Shown here: positions 24,524 through 35,572 of the stretch, one piece after another
Numbering within the stretch: the first letter of the stretch is position 1
Layout of the letters: each line of letters begins with the position of its first letter
DNA from: Albifimbria verrucaria
Taxonomy: Eukaryota; Ascomycota; Sordariomycetes; Hypocreales; Stachybotryaceae
Direction: 5' to 3'
Assembly: GCA_020081605.1 (NCBI GenBank)
Contig: JAHREC010000018.1
Location: forward strand, 1,550,001-1,614,000
Length of the DNA stretch: 64,000 nt
The notes under the pieces: generated by a model
Seen by the model: only the letters and a program-made list of their open reading frames with translations
What the model was told of the DNA's origin: nothing
The model's database searches: none
Position numbers and translations under genes: made by a program

Positions 24524-24678
24524 GTAGTCATCTATCTCTCGCCTTCTCTGGGACTTTTGATCAATTCTAGACTCTTAACGTTAGCTACTCTAATTTCCAC
24601 GCTCAATTGATACCCCTCATCCTACCATTCACGCCCAACAACAACACCCCGCGCATCTTCATCACTCACTCTATCACC

Positions 24679-25619
24679 ATGGCTTCATCGCGACACGTCC
24701 TCCTCCTCGGCGGCCACGGCAAGATCGCCCAGCTGCTTACCCCCTCCTTCTGCAGCGCTCCTGGACCGTCACCAGCGTCATCCGCACCCAGGAACAAGCG
24801 CCCACCATTGAGAAGCTTGGCGCCGGAAAGCCCGGCCGCCTTAATGTCCTAGTCCGCAGCCTGGCGGATGTCAACTCGCAGGACGATGCTGCCGGCATCC
24901 TGAACGAGGTCAAGCCTGATTACGTTGCCTGGAGTGCTGGTAAGTGAGGCCCAGTGACAAGACGGTTCAACGCACTGACATGTCGTTTCGATTAGGCGCT
25001 GGAGGCAAGGGCGGTGCTGAAATGGTAGGCAATCAATTATTCCCTTCCCATAGCATGGCCGAAACAATTGCTGTCGTCTTAAATGAGCCAATACTGACAT
25101 AAAATTCGCTAGACATTTAAAATCGACCGTGACGTCGCAGTCCACTTCATCCGTGCTGCTGCCGCTACTCCCTCCATCTCCCGCTTCCTCCTCGTGTCTT
25201 ACACCGGCTCTCGCCGCCGTGCTGCCCCTTGGTGGCCTGCCAACACCTGGGAGGACTATGTCCAGAAGGTTAACAACGGCGCCCTCGCCAACTATTACCA
25301 GGCCAAGATTGTCGCCGACGAGGCTCTCTACGAGGCCTCCCGTGCCAGCAGCAGCCTTGTCGGTATCTGTCTCCGCCCTGCCACCCTGACCACTGAGCCC
25401 GCTGGTGGTGTCAACCTCGGCGCCGAGGGCGTTCCCGTCATGGGTCAGGTCAGTCGTGAAGCCGTCGCAAAGACAGCAGATGCTCTTCTGGCTGCCGAGG
25501 GCGTCAAGAACTCCTGGCTCGATCTTGTCGACGGCGACGAGGATGTCAACAAGGCCGTAGAGAGAGTCATCAAGGAGGGTGTTGATGCTGCCAGGGGCGA
25601 GCCTGTGTACGAATCTTGA
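24679..25619 (+). CDS. NAD(P)-binding Rossmann protein (atypical SDR / NAD-dependent epimerase-like)
   Basis: A small atypical short-chain dehydrogenase of about 265 residues, of the kind annotated as NAD-dependent epimerase/NAD(P)H-binding protein. The N-terminus MASSRHVLLLGGHGKIAQLL holds the GxxGxxG dinucleotide motif; YTGSRRR and YYQAKIVADEAL (Tyr-x3-Lys) are typical SDR active-site landmarks. CLRPATLT and a C-terminal helix follow. Exons are 24679-24939, 24996-25024 and 25113-25619. A single frameshift lies near 24745, where one missing C in ACCCCCTCC restores the frame for the LLTP segment and onward. No signal peptide or membrane helix is present. The reaction is not known. Confidence 0.85.
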
Positions 25620-26064
25620 GTCTCACACTAAAAGCTGGGAAGTTTACGCACGTTATGTACAATCGTTAGCAATCAATTGTAGTATGATATGAGAACATGA
25701 GTTTCGTTCCATCACCTCGAAGGTTCTACCTTTGTTTTTTATTACTCATTGTTCATCCTACCACTCGTTTCTCATAAGCTAGTTTAGTGTACATCTGCCG
25801 CCTCGAGCCGATCTACCGATTTTATGGAACGCCTTTTTGCCAACTAACCTCGCCTTAAAACTTTCTCGCCGAGTCGCACGCCGTATGCATGTACGTGCGA
25901 CTCTAGTCTGTCATGGTCAGTGATTCAATCCGTTTGAACACTGGTCCACCGGGTGTATGTCCTTCCAATCATTTCATCATAGGCCTGTCGCCATTCTTCG
26001 TTTTGCTCATAGGCCAGTGCTGAGTATCTCTACCAGGGCTCTTGCTCGAGTTGCGCATTACCTA
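25620..26064. other. convergent 3' intergenic region
   Basis: A gap of about 445 nt between two convergent genes, with no coding signal. An AT-rich patch near 25735 may belong to the 3' UTR of the upstream gene. Confidence 0.4.
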
Positions 26065-27666
26065 TCAAATTCGCTCCTCGAGTTCAAAGTCGTCTGCATT
26101 GCGACGCATGGAACTCCCAAGTCGTGCACTCGGAATGTCCAGTGAGAGAAACTCCTCGCGGAGTGTCCCTGGCGTTCCCACTCTCCTGCCCAGACGGGTA
26201 GATCGCTGAAGCTGCTGGCCCCGAAACTTGGCCTTGAGTGCCTGAAACTCTCTGCGAAGGGTCTTCCAGCTGGTGCTGAAGTAGATGATGGAGTTCCACA
26301 CGCCTTGCAGTGGGAGCACGCATCCGCTGGCAACACTAAGCTCGAAACTGATTCGCCCACGGTGCGACAAGCTGTAAAGGCGGTTGACAGAGCTTGGTGT
26401 CCATGTGACCAAGACAGCACACCCAAAGATAAAGCTTGTACGAAGATACGCCATCTTTACGGGATCGAATCGCTTCAGCCTGGTCTTTATGCTGGACATG
26501 ATGTCTTGAAATCGTTGACGAATAGTCTTTGGGGTTCCTTAATATAATCTGAGTAGCAGATTGTCTCAAACTGAGGGGGAAACTGGATGGGGTTTTCCTC
26601 GCCATTCGCAGGAGGAGGCTTTATAGACCAGGAGGGGTCACACACTCCTGCTGCAAAACGACTGTAAATGGGAGACGGAAGCGGCACTGTGTCCTTAGAT
26701 TCTCTTTTCAAAGAGTAGCTGGTGACATGGACTTCGGTGACTGCTGTACAGTAAATCTCAGGCCGGTGCGTCAAGCCCTAAGACTACTATTAAACCACGA
26801 CCACAACAGAGGCGATTGTAAGGAACTGAATCATACGAACCTCCTCAGCTGAGTCTCTGCTGCTGCCCTTCTTGTCTCGTTCACTTTTATCTTGCTGCTC
26901 GGAGCTTGTGAACGTGATGTTCTTGAGCTGGTTTCGATGGTGAAAAACGTGGTAGCCGACAGCGATGTAAATGAACAGGGACAAAAGATGCAGATCCAGA
27001 TGGGGATGTAGTAAGAATACATGCGCACAACGCTCCACTCTGCACGGATCCAGCACCAGAGCTATCAAGTATGTGAGCAGAGAGATCTCGAGAAGTGGTG
27101 GTCTCTCTACTTACTGCAGCATTGCCAAAAACGGGACCACGAGCATCGCCACGGATAGAGACCAAGGTGACAGCAGGGACCAAGGGCCCTCCGTAGCAGA
27201 CCAAACAGTAAACCCAAGTGTACTTCTTGAAAGAAGTAGGATTGACGTTGCAGAAGAAGACGAGGAAAACGTTGAGAGACATGGCAAACGACCACCAAGG
27301 GTCCGACTGCATGAACCTATACAAGTAAAAATTCGCAAAAGTCAACCAGTGTGTTATTCAGGGACTCTAGCAGGCTTACCATTCGAAGAAGAAAGCCTGA
27401 GCCTGGCAGAGGCTGGAGTTTGGCCCCTCCTCGAGTCCATCATACCCGATCATAGATGCAATGCAGGCGCCCAGGTTGGCGATGCAGGCACACAATATGA
27501 AAAGGTTCGGAGTCGTACGCATACTCTTGAATGAAACGAAGGAGGTGATAGTCAGGAGAATGGCGACCATAGAAATGCTAGCTCCGACGCGCTCGATTCT
27601 GATGAGAATGTCGATCTGGTCGGCAGAAAGCGAGGAGATTTCCTCCCAGCCAGGAGGGTACTCCAT
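26065..27666 (-). CDS. seven-transmembrane receptor, cAMP-receptor-like (Dicty_CAR) fungal GPCR
   Basis: A plasma-membrane receptor of the cAMP-receptor-like class of fungal G-protein-coupled receptors. The start at 27666 (MEYPPGWEEISSLS) gives a short extracellular N-terminus. Seven hydrophobic segments follow: ASISMVAILLTITSFVSF, ILCACIANLGACIASMIGY, FAMSLNVFLVFFC, YCLVCYGGPLVPAVTLV, YYIPIWICIFLSLFIYIAVGY, and after a long charged loop with a Ser-rich stretch the TM6/7 region FIFGCAVLVTWTPSSVNRLY and LQGVWNSIIYF. Introns are at 27317-27379, about 27066-27117 and about 26760-26850. Frameshifts near 26978 and 26512 are each repaired by one T in a T run. The ligand is unknown. A basic C-terminal tail contains RGQQLQRSTRLGRRVG. 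Confidence 0.85.
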
Positions 27667-28446
27667 CTTGAGCGTCGAATGACTATTCTGTAAGAAGAGA
27701 AGTAACGGAGAAGGACATAAAGATGATGAAAGGGCCAAAGGTGAAGCGAGCTCTTGGGTCGAGATGTTTGGTTGGCAAGGTGAGGCTTTGATAGATGAGC
27801 ACAAAGTGAGATTGCCTAGAACCAGGTGAAGACGGTGGAAACGTGATTCACGCCCTCCAGTTCGAAACATTACGGGAGCTTGCACTTGGCAGCTGGGCTT
27901 CAAGCAAAGAAAGAGTATCACCTGACCTGTTGACAGCTGGCTGGCCGTGATGGCCTTTTATTTTTGCAAACGCACATTGCACCTTGAGAGCTGAAGCCAA
28001 AATGCGACAGGAAATGCGACATTGCGTGGATAAAGGCTTTGAAAAGGACGAGGGCTTCGCACAATAGCGCTTCCCGTTTTCTGGACCCTTGCATTCATAG
28101 AACACTTTGTTTGCTTCACTGTTCGGTCAAAGACACTCGGCCATAGCTACACATCTCTAAGGTAGTCTAGACCCCATCTACCGCCATGTCGACACTGACA
28201 TCCTACCTGGGCTGAGAACATTAAAGGCAATGGATAGTGTATCGAGATAATAAGGGCTTTAATAGAACCATTATTTGTACAACAATCGCCCTCAAGGCTT
28301 GGCTTATCTTGACTCATACATTATCATTCATAGATATAAGGTGAATGGAGTTTAAACATGTTGAAGAGCTAGTTACAAGTCCGACGACCTCAATCAGTTT
28401 AATCGATGCCCCTATGATTGACCCCGTAAACAAGGATGCAAGTCTA
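27667..28446. other. intergenic region
   Basis: The 5' region of the receptor gene and the 3' region of the epoxide hydrolase (both minus). Open frames here extend from neighbouring exons or are random; no further gene is supported. Confidence 0.4.
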
Positions 28447-29929
28447 TTACGCCCAGTAATTTCCAATCTCGCGAATATCCTGAACCAGGGCGGGTGGATT
28501 ATCAATTCCCGGGAAATGACCGCCAAATTCGTGGTCTGAAGGTGCGATGATTAATGACTTTCGATGTAGACCTAACGGCATGGCGATCGACTTGACTCAC
28601 ACTTGTAATAAACCAGATTTCCCACTTCCTTGATCAGAGATGGGTGCCAGAAACCGACCTGGTACTTAAAACTGCTGAACAACAATGGCGCATCGGTGTT
28701 CGCCTTTGTGTAATCGGGTCTAAGCACAACGGGATTCATGTAATAAATATAGACCGACGACGTGAACGATTTTGTCAAATAATACAGCGATACCGAACGA
28801 AGAATTTCTTTGTTGTCCAGAACTGATGGTTCCGTACCCGCACTAGGATCAGACCCTACACGGTGATGAGAGAAAGCTATAGCATAACTTAGAAAACCTC
28901 ACTTACAATCAATCATCTTTTCTCCCATCCAGGCTAATTGGCCGATGGGGTTGTCTTGCAGCGCAAGTCCAATTGTATTTGGCTGTCACGTAGTTTAGCA
29001 CGAAAGATTTCTTGCCACGGAGTGTTGGTATAAAAACCTTGGTGACTTGTTCATCCAACGAACCCATGCCCGTCGTTAAGAACTCCTCAGTTCTATGGAC
29101 CTGAAATTCTTCTTCGGGGGTGAGGCTGATGTTTCTAGCAGCGAGCTCCTCGCTTGTCAGGGGCAAGAAAGGAAGAAAAGGGGTATGGAAGGCTCTTGTC
29201 GTTAAATTAAATTGTTCGTACATGGAATAACCAATTGAGGAGCCCCAGTCAGTACCATGTAAAGCAAAGGTATCATACTTCAGTACGTCAGTCATAAGCT
29301 TGTTGAATATGCGCGCAGTGTCGGCGACTGTCCAGTTCGCTGGAGGGGCACCGGAAAATAGAAAGCCTGGTAGTGACGGGATAACCAGATGAAATGATAC
29401 GGATTTACCATCCGAAGTCTTTGCAGTTTCTCTCAAAGGGTCCACCAATGGAAGAAACTCCAAGAAAGAGCCTGGCCAGCCGTGGAGAAGCAGTAGAGGG
29501 ATCGCTTCAGGATCGTCGGACGGTTCATGCAAAAAGTGAATATTGATATCTTCAATGTTTGTAGTGAAATGATGGTATCTGCCACTGAATTAAAGAAAAG
29601 GCCAACATGTGGCAAGAAAATACCCACCTGTTTATATTAGCTTCCTCGGCAGTCCAGTCAAAGTCATGCACCCATTCCTGTTGCAAGCGTCTCAAGACTT
29701 CCAAGTCAATTCCCACTGGGGCTTTAATTCCACCAATTGCAGGCTTTTTAGGCAGTTTGGTTTCCTTGATTAGGCTCAGCATTCGTGGGACTTTTTCTTG
29801 AAGATTAATCCGTGTTGGTTTGATGAGACCACTGGAGGCAGACTCGGGTGGAGATGTCGCTGCTGAGCTCGCAATGAACTTCCCTAGTACAGCGAAACCC
29901 AAGGGCTTCATCCAAGTCTCGAAGAACAT
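28447..29929 (-). CDS. epoxide hydrolase (EHN + alpha/beta hydrolase)
   Basis: A microsomal-type epoxide hydrolase that opens epoxides to diols. The N-terminal EHN domain (LEVLRRLQQEWVHDFDW) is followed, after an intron at about 29584-29629, by YHHFTTNIEDINIHFLHE. The alpha/beta core then has the oxyanion motif LLLHGWPGSF, the nucleophile elbow HGTDWGSSIG (catalytic Asp), and near the C-terminus EFGGHFPGIDNP with the catalytic His (about 28500). The hydrophobic N-terminus (LGFAVLGKFIASSAA) may be a weak signal or anchor. Introns also lie near 28850-28915 and 28538-28610. One frameshift falls near 28985. The stop is at 28447 after NYWA, the usual family end. An HD-domain gene lies upstream, divergent. 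Confidence 0.85.
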
Positions 29930-30042
29930 TGCTATAAGACGATTCGAGCTAATGACGAGGTGTAATTATGAATAGTGGGTTTAAGCGAGACTTAGGATGA
30001 AGTATCTCCTCGGATGTGAGGAATGCACTGCAGTTACCTCGA

Positions 30043-30048
30043 CTTATA
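30043..30048 (-). promoter_or_regulatory. TATA-like element of the epoxide hydrolase
   Basis: TATAAG on the minus strand, about 115 nt upstream of the start at 29929. Confidence 0.3.
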
Positions 30049-31032
30049 AGTGGTCGATAAACCCCCTGTCAAAGTGAACGGTTTCGATATTCCGTACTAC
30101 CACAACCATGTACAGAAATTTATAAGCAGGTATGTCATCTCCTTTTGCTTATTTCAAATCACAGCTTGAAATATTTGTAAGTTGACAGGTGGCCTCCGGG
30201 GAGTGTCGGGTAATTGGTATGTTCAGAGGCCTGTGCCATCGCCAAGTTGGACGCAGTGCATCTAGGACAGTGTGTATGGATCGGACTACAACCGGCCACT
30301 CAGGCTGCGAAACACAACAAGATATTGTAGATGTTGAGAATAATGCATAACCGTTGTGAAAGAAATATTGGATTTAGTGATGACACCGCGTTTTAAGATT
30401 TCCATACATCACCGAGTGCTGGGCAAGGTTATTCAAAACAGAACGAATTCTGTGCTGAGAAGATAACCCTTAGGACAAATGAATACGTGATGCTAAATGT
30501 TTATATGAATCTAATATCATGGACCCAATTCTGTTAAATCAATCGACCTAGCTGGCCAAATGGCTGAATGGAGGACGTGTATTATCCCACACAACTGTCA
30601 TTGTGTACTAACAATATTCGGCTCAAGTGGCATAGTCTGGCTGAAAATGACTCTCAATAGTATTTATTTCATTTTTAATGGGCATTTAGATATTATAAAT
30701 TTTTCCGAGCTGTCGGCTACGATGGTTGTTAGGTGAAGCGATAATTCCGTTGTGGTTCGGTAATAACTATCACGCTTATAATTGCTTTGCAGTTCGTGAG
30801 CAAATTATTGGAAATGCTCCGTCGGAGAGGAATCGGCAGTTGTCTGGAAAATGCAACTCTGATTTTTCTCTGGTGATCAACGCATTGCTGCCCTATCAAA
30901 CCGTACTGGCGTGGAACGATTCGAACGAGTCGGGCAGGTGAAGTAGAGTCGGTGAGGAGTTCTTACAAACACGACGATGATCATGAAGTGGCTCAGTTGC
31001 GTCATGTTGCGCAGAACAGAATGAATAATTAG

Positions 31033-31040
31033 TATAAATA
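31033..31040 (+). promoter_or_regulatory. TATA-like element of the HD-domain gene
   Basis: TATAAATA lies about 85 nt upstream of the start at 31123 on the same strand, a good fungal spacing that supports this start. Confidence 0.4.
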
Positions 31041-31122
31041 TGCTGAAATGAAATGCAATCAAGTTGGTGATCATCAAGAATAATTCTGTTCTATAAACAC
31101 TTTCCTACTACAGCATCCGCAC

Positions 31123-31971
31123 CATGTTGTCACTATTTGCCCCGATCGCCTCTTTCTTGGTGTTGAACCTGCTGTTCGAGCCATCTATGCAGGCAGCTAT
31201 CAGGTCTCCAAAACCATGGCACGATGGGGTTACCCAACACGCCACATTGCTGGCGTACCCGTCATAGACACGCCTCTGGTGCGATCTGCTCATGATTTTG
31301 CTCGTCAGCATAGCAATGAAATGGTCTACAAGCATGTCATGCGTTCTTGGCTCTTCGGCGCAGCGATCATTTCGAACAATAGCACTCTGAATAAAACTGT
31401 AGATGTGGAAGCGCATGCTGTGGCCACCCTGCTTCACGACGTAGGATGGGACCAGACGCCCGGCTCACCTGTTGTCAGTTCAGACAAACGTTTTGAAGTT
31501 GATGGTGCTATTGCTGCACGCGATTTTATTAACGAACACAACCAGGACGGAAAGTGGAATGAGCATCGGATTCAACTGGTTTGGGATGCCATTGCGCTCC
31601 ATACACAGCAAAGCCTATTTGACTATAAAGAGCCATTAGTCAAAATAACAGGCAAAGGCATTCAGGTTGATTTTGTTGGGGTTCTTCCTGGGTTAAGCCA
31701 AAAGGCCTACGACTCTATTATTGCTGAGTTCCCACATGATGATTTTGTAGAGGGAATCTCAGGTGCACTTGTTTGGCTTTGTGAGACGAAGCCTAGCACT
31801 ACATACGGTTTGTTGGATTCACCTCTATCATTTGATCTGGTTGATTAACAAGTTCTAGATACGGCAGTGCAGCCATTTGGAGAAAATCTCGTGCCAGGCT
31901 ATAACGCCACAGGCCATAGGATCTTCGACCAAGTATTTCCTACGGCTAAACCAGAGGCTATTGTTGTCTAG
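31123..31971 (+). CDS. HD-domain protein, cyanamide-hydratase-like, with N-terminal signal-like segment
   Basis: A metal-dependent HD-fold protein similar to fungal cyanamide hydratase-like proteins. The first frame (MLSLFAPIASFLVLNLLFE) looks like a signal peptide. The frame shifts near 31210-31250 into GYPTRHIAGVPVIDTPLV and runs through YKHVMRSWLFGA, the metal-binding HAVATLLHDVGW and DAIALHT. A second exon not evident from the open frame alone is present: the frame is cut by an intron at 31808-31858 (GT..TAG, branch GATTAAC), after which DTAVQPFGENLVPGYNATGH and RIFDQVFP complete the protein to the stop at 31969-31971. Length is about 265 residues. The substrate is not known; an extracellular or vacuolar location would be unusual for a cyanamide hydratase. 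Confidence 0.75.
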
Positions 31972-32169
31972 AGTGCGTTCTATCACGAGATAGCATAGTT
32001 TGGAATGAACAAGCTTGGTCTACGACTCCTATGCTTGTCGTCGACTATTTCAGGAGAAACTTAACAATTGTGTTACAAACGCTGATATTTCACTTCAGAC
32101 ATTCTTTAAACTACTAGTTATCAATATATGATCAGAGTACACTATATTCCCTATAGATGGGAATGCTGC

Positions 32170-33283
32170 TCAAGTCAACTTGCTAAAGAAGGAAAAAATC
32201 TCACCAGGCACGTAAGATTTCGCGCCGCTGTCCCCTTGTCCATCTGTTGCACCAGGATAATGCCCACCATCAAAAGCGAGCCAGGTCACCGGGTATCCTG
32301 CCCTACAGCCAGGGTATTCTGTCTTTACATGTACTTTGCTTCCCGAGGCGGGCTCCTGAGGGCTGATTTTGTTGCAGCCATTGTTCTGAACGAACCTATC
32401 CCGTAGACCTCGTCCTCCTGCAATGCCTAAGACATTGTCACTGATCCCATGAATACCCATGTAAGCGATAGGATCACTTCCGCCAGAGCAGCCGCTGAGT
32501 TGTCCACCAGATATAACAGCAACGCCACGGAACACCTTGGCACGAGAACAGGCAATAGAGTAGCTCATGGATCCTCCGTAAGAGAAGCCAATCGAATAGA
32601 GCTGTTTTTGATCAACACATAAAGCATTGGTAATCTCTGAAACCATTGCGTCAACGAACGCAATATCTTCGCCACCAGAGTTTCCCCAGCCATTATTGAT
32701 GCCTTGTGGTGCCACAAGAATGGCGCTTTCTTGGGCGACGCGTTGCATGCCGTAATAGGACCAGAGTTCCTTATCTGTGCCACCGCTTGCGACATCGTTC
32801 ATGGTGCCACCAACCCAGTGAAACGCAAAAATCAGCCTGTAGGCCTTGTTTCTGTCGTAATTATTAGGTACACGAATGATGTACTGTCTATTCTTGCCGT
32901 TGACGTTGATCGATTTCGTTCCAGATGATAAAGGATTCTTGTTGCAGCCGGGGAATTATTTGCACCACCACTAGGAACAGGAACATTTGAAGTTGCTGTT
33001 GTCGTTGTCGTTGTCGTTGTCGTTACAACAGGTGGTTGTTGAGGACCACAACTTCCTGGAATGCATTGAGAATACCACTGATTCTGTGCGCTGCAGCAGG
33101 CTCCAGAAACGCAAGAAGTTGCACCAGTCCATCCCTGACCCCGCCTACATGTAACTTGAGTTAATGGGATGATCAGAATAGTAAGGAGGTGTACATACAC
33201 TGAGCCCAGAGAGGCTGTTGGCCTTGTACCACGCGTGAACCAAGAGACAACAGCACTCCATACAAAAGCATAGAAGATACCAT
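32170..33283 (-). CDS. secreted feruloyl esterase (CE1 / FaeC-like) with N-terminal CBM1
   Basis: A secreted plant-cell-wall esterase. The start at 33283 gives a signal peptide ([21 protein letters not shown]). A fungal cellulose-binding domain CBM1 follows ([18 protein letters not shown], then QNQWYSQC), then a Thr-run linker and the CE1 catalytic domain. The catalytic domain has [14 protein letters not shown], nucleophile elbow GFSYGG (Ser), an Asp in GISD and a His in DGGHYPG, which is the feruloyl esterase/PHB-depolymerase-like triad. An intron at 33145-33198 interrupts the first Cys codon of the CBM1. Frameshifts near 33142 (one G missing in the CGGGG run) and 32955 (one C missing) both repair cleanly. 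It releases ferulic acid from arabinoxylan in the family; here this is inference. Length is about 350 residues. Confidence 0.88.
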
Positions 33284-34387
33284 CTTGCCTCAATCCACGT
33301 AAGTTTCCGATTTCAATTTGCTTCAGTTGGTTTGTAAAAGGAATACAAGTCTAGTGGGGATGGCTTTTTGATTCAGTTGCTATATAGTGATCAAACCAAG
33401 CTCCAGAACTTGGCTTCCACCCGCCGGGAGAAAACCAATGCACTTATCGACCCGATGCCATTCATTTTCCACTAATTGTAGAAGAAGCTTTATGCATTGG
33501 CTGTTTTCTCACTGGCAGCCGGAACGTCGCATTGCGAAAAATGGTGGGGTTCCAACTGCCGAACGTGGAGTAATGGTGCTCCGGACAATTACATTTCACC
33601 TCTCGTCTTAGCCCCAATGCTGGCCATGTCGTACTTAATGGACGGATTATAAGTATAGCATATATGGAGTCCCAAATAGGCAGCCCAGGGCAGCTCCGTG
33701 ACTGAACAAGATATTTCCTTTGCTATTCGCGCCACAAACTGTCACAGGTGAGGTGCGCTAAAGAGGCAAAGATGAACCATGGTACCACAAAGCTGGATGG
33801 CTGTAAACTAATAATTGGCGAAGCCATGGGGTTTCGCCTAAGCGAGGTATTCTTGCCGCACCAATAGGGTGTACAACTTCACAGAATGTATTTAATGACA
33901 ATGATCAATGACTGTCGAAAGACCTTGAACTCATCAAGCCTTACAAATCTTTGTCATGCATTACAACTAAAGTATAGGTTTCACGGCGCAGAAGGTCTGG
34001 GGCTAGACAAGAGATACTTGCTGGTAATCTCCATAATTGATGAATTCAGTGGTTTGATCGCTGGTTTTGATATGACGCATGCATAGAAGATCCGGGGCCC
34101 GGCAGTAGACTATCTGATCTGTGACTGATATGATGCCAGTACATGCAACCGAGATACTCTGATTGGTGACACCCTGCGTTTCCTCAATCAAAACAGTATT
34201 GACACCTAAGGAAACTAAATTCAAGGCTAACTGCTTAATATGTTCAGCAACTATTCCTTGTAGGGGCCTTTTAGACGAAGTATGCCATTTGCTTTTCGGT
34301 ATAATCTCTTCTAAGCCCTACGAGATCTATTGTTCCAGCAGGGGTATGCTATACCAAACGTAGGCACTGTTCTATGAATCGGTGCTC
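33284..34387. other. intergenic region
   Basis: About 1.1 kb with no supportable gene between the esterase promoter and the F-box-like relic. TATATAG on the minus strand near 33381 is about 100 nt upstream of the esterase start. Confidence 0.45.
33380..33387 (-). promoter_or_regulatory. TATA-like element of the feruloyl esterase
   Basis: CTATATAG on the minus strand lies about 100 nt upstream of the esterase start at 33283. Confidence 0.35.
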
Positions 34388-35545
34388 TTAACGGAAAATC
34401 TGGGCAGCTAAAATGTCGAATTCTTCCGATGCACAATAGCCTCCAGGAGCCTTTTCAAAGCTCTTCCATCCCCGTCTTCGTGCTCTTCAGCTTTATTGGG
34501 ACAGTAAGGTATGTCATAGACAATCCCCTCTTCGGTTTCCTCAGGGGCAACTGCTTCATCATCTCCAAATTTCAAGAAGCCATCAGCCTGACACGCCCTG
34601 ATCCAAGGAGATGGTAAGATGCCGGTATTTAGAATAATATATCGACTCTTGCCAAGCTTAGGAACTATTCTCTTTGCACCAATGAGAGACTTCCCTGTTG
34701 ATATATCAATGAAAATTATTCAAGCTGAGTCAAAGATAAGTAGATACGATCAAACACTTCACCTCGTGTGCCTGAAAAGCTGAATAAAGGGTACTCTTGG
34801 TCAACACAGAAGCCAAATGTACCAGTTGGGAGCTGTTTCCAGACTTGTATGGGAGTGCTCCATTTTGAAGGCACTCTGATCAATCCTCATGTATGAAGCA
34901 ATAAAGCATCTATTTAGTCGGAGATGAGTTAACGACTGTTGCCTCAAGACCCATTCAAAGTGGCTTTGGTGAGATATGACAAATTCTCCTAGGTGGAGCC
35001 GCTTAAGTCGAGGAAAATCAAGGCCGGCGCCATCAAAGTACCCTGGGGCTATGCCCCAACATTCACTGGAAGACAACGAAAGTGATGACAACTGATTTGC
35101 GAACAGGGCTAGCCAATGGTCCCGGAGGTATGGTTCAAACCGAATGCGTTCGATACATTGGAGATCTCGTTCAGTACCGCACTCATTAAGTTCGACAATA
35201 ACAAAAAGATGCAGATTCTCAATATTTCCCATAACATCTTTAAAGGCGGTGGATGTGGTGAATTCGGGGAGTGGCACGTTTTGCAAGTTTTCGATACTTA
35301 TGGTATGGACACGACTGTAAGTGGACGTTTCCCGAGCACGTTGCTGAATAGCCTCAAACGCGGCTCGAAGAGAGTGTAGACGTGGGGCTATAGGCTCTGC
35401 TTCATCGCAGTCAAAGGAATGCGGCCAGAAAGATCATGTTCTATTCCAACGCATTTGTCAAAGAATTTTATCTTCATATCTGTCAGCTGAGGCAGCTTCC
35501 GAATCTGGGCAATCGCTTCTGTGAATGCTGGATATACTCCATGCT
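34388..35545 (-). pseudogene. 5'-truncated F-box/LRR-like protein relic
   Basis: Minus-strand coding can be followed from about 35545 (VYPAFTEAIAQIRKLPQLTDM) through LHSLRAAFEAIQQRARE, LPEFTTSTAFKDVMGNIENL and LKRLHLGEFVISHQ to WKQLPTGTFGF and, after an intron near 34700-34745, a tail ending at 34388 (ACQADGFLKFGDDE, EEGIVYDIPYCPNKAEEHED). This layout of short leucine-rich strands matches the C-terminal two-thirds of fungal F-box/LRR hypothetical proteins. The N-terminal F-box is absent: the position it should occupy is taken by the 3' end of the NmrA-like gene, whose stop lies at 35573. Frame changes occur near 35395, 35315 and 34865. I judge it a truncated relic; a short expressed gene cannot be excluded. 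Confidence 0.5.
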
Positions 35546-35572
35546 CTCTTCAGGACAAAAACCTTTTGCCCC

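Larger units (their letters stand above)
23395..24678. other. divergent intergenic region with AGGTA repeats
   Basis: A promoter-containing region of about 1.3 kb between the FAD monooxygenase (minus) and the Rossmann protein (plus). It contains the TAGG/AGGTA repeat cluster, several GTAGCTGTAG units near 23855-23950, and two direct copies of ATCCGTAGGGCG near 24160-24186. No gene is recognised. Confidence 0.5.
29930..31122. other. divergent promoter region
   Basis: About 1.2 kb between the epoxide hydrolase (minus) and the HD-domain gene (plus). It is AT-rich in parts (near 30655-30710) and has no supportable gene. Confidence 0.5.
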
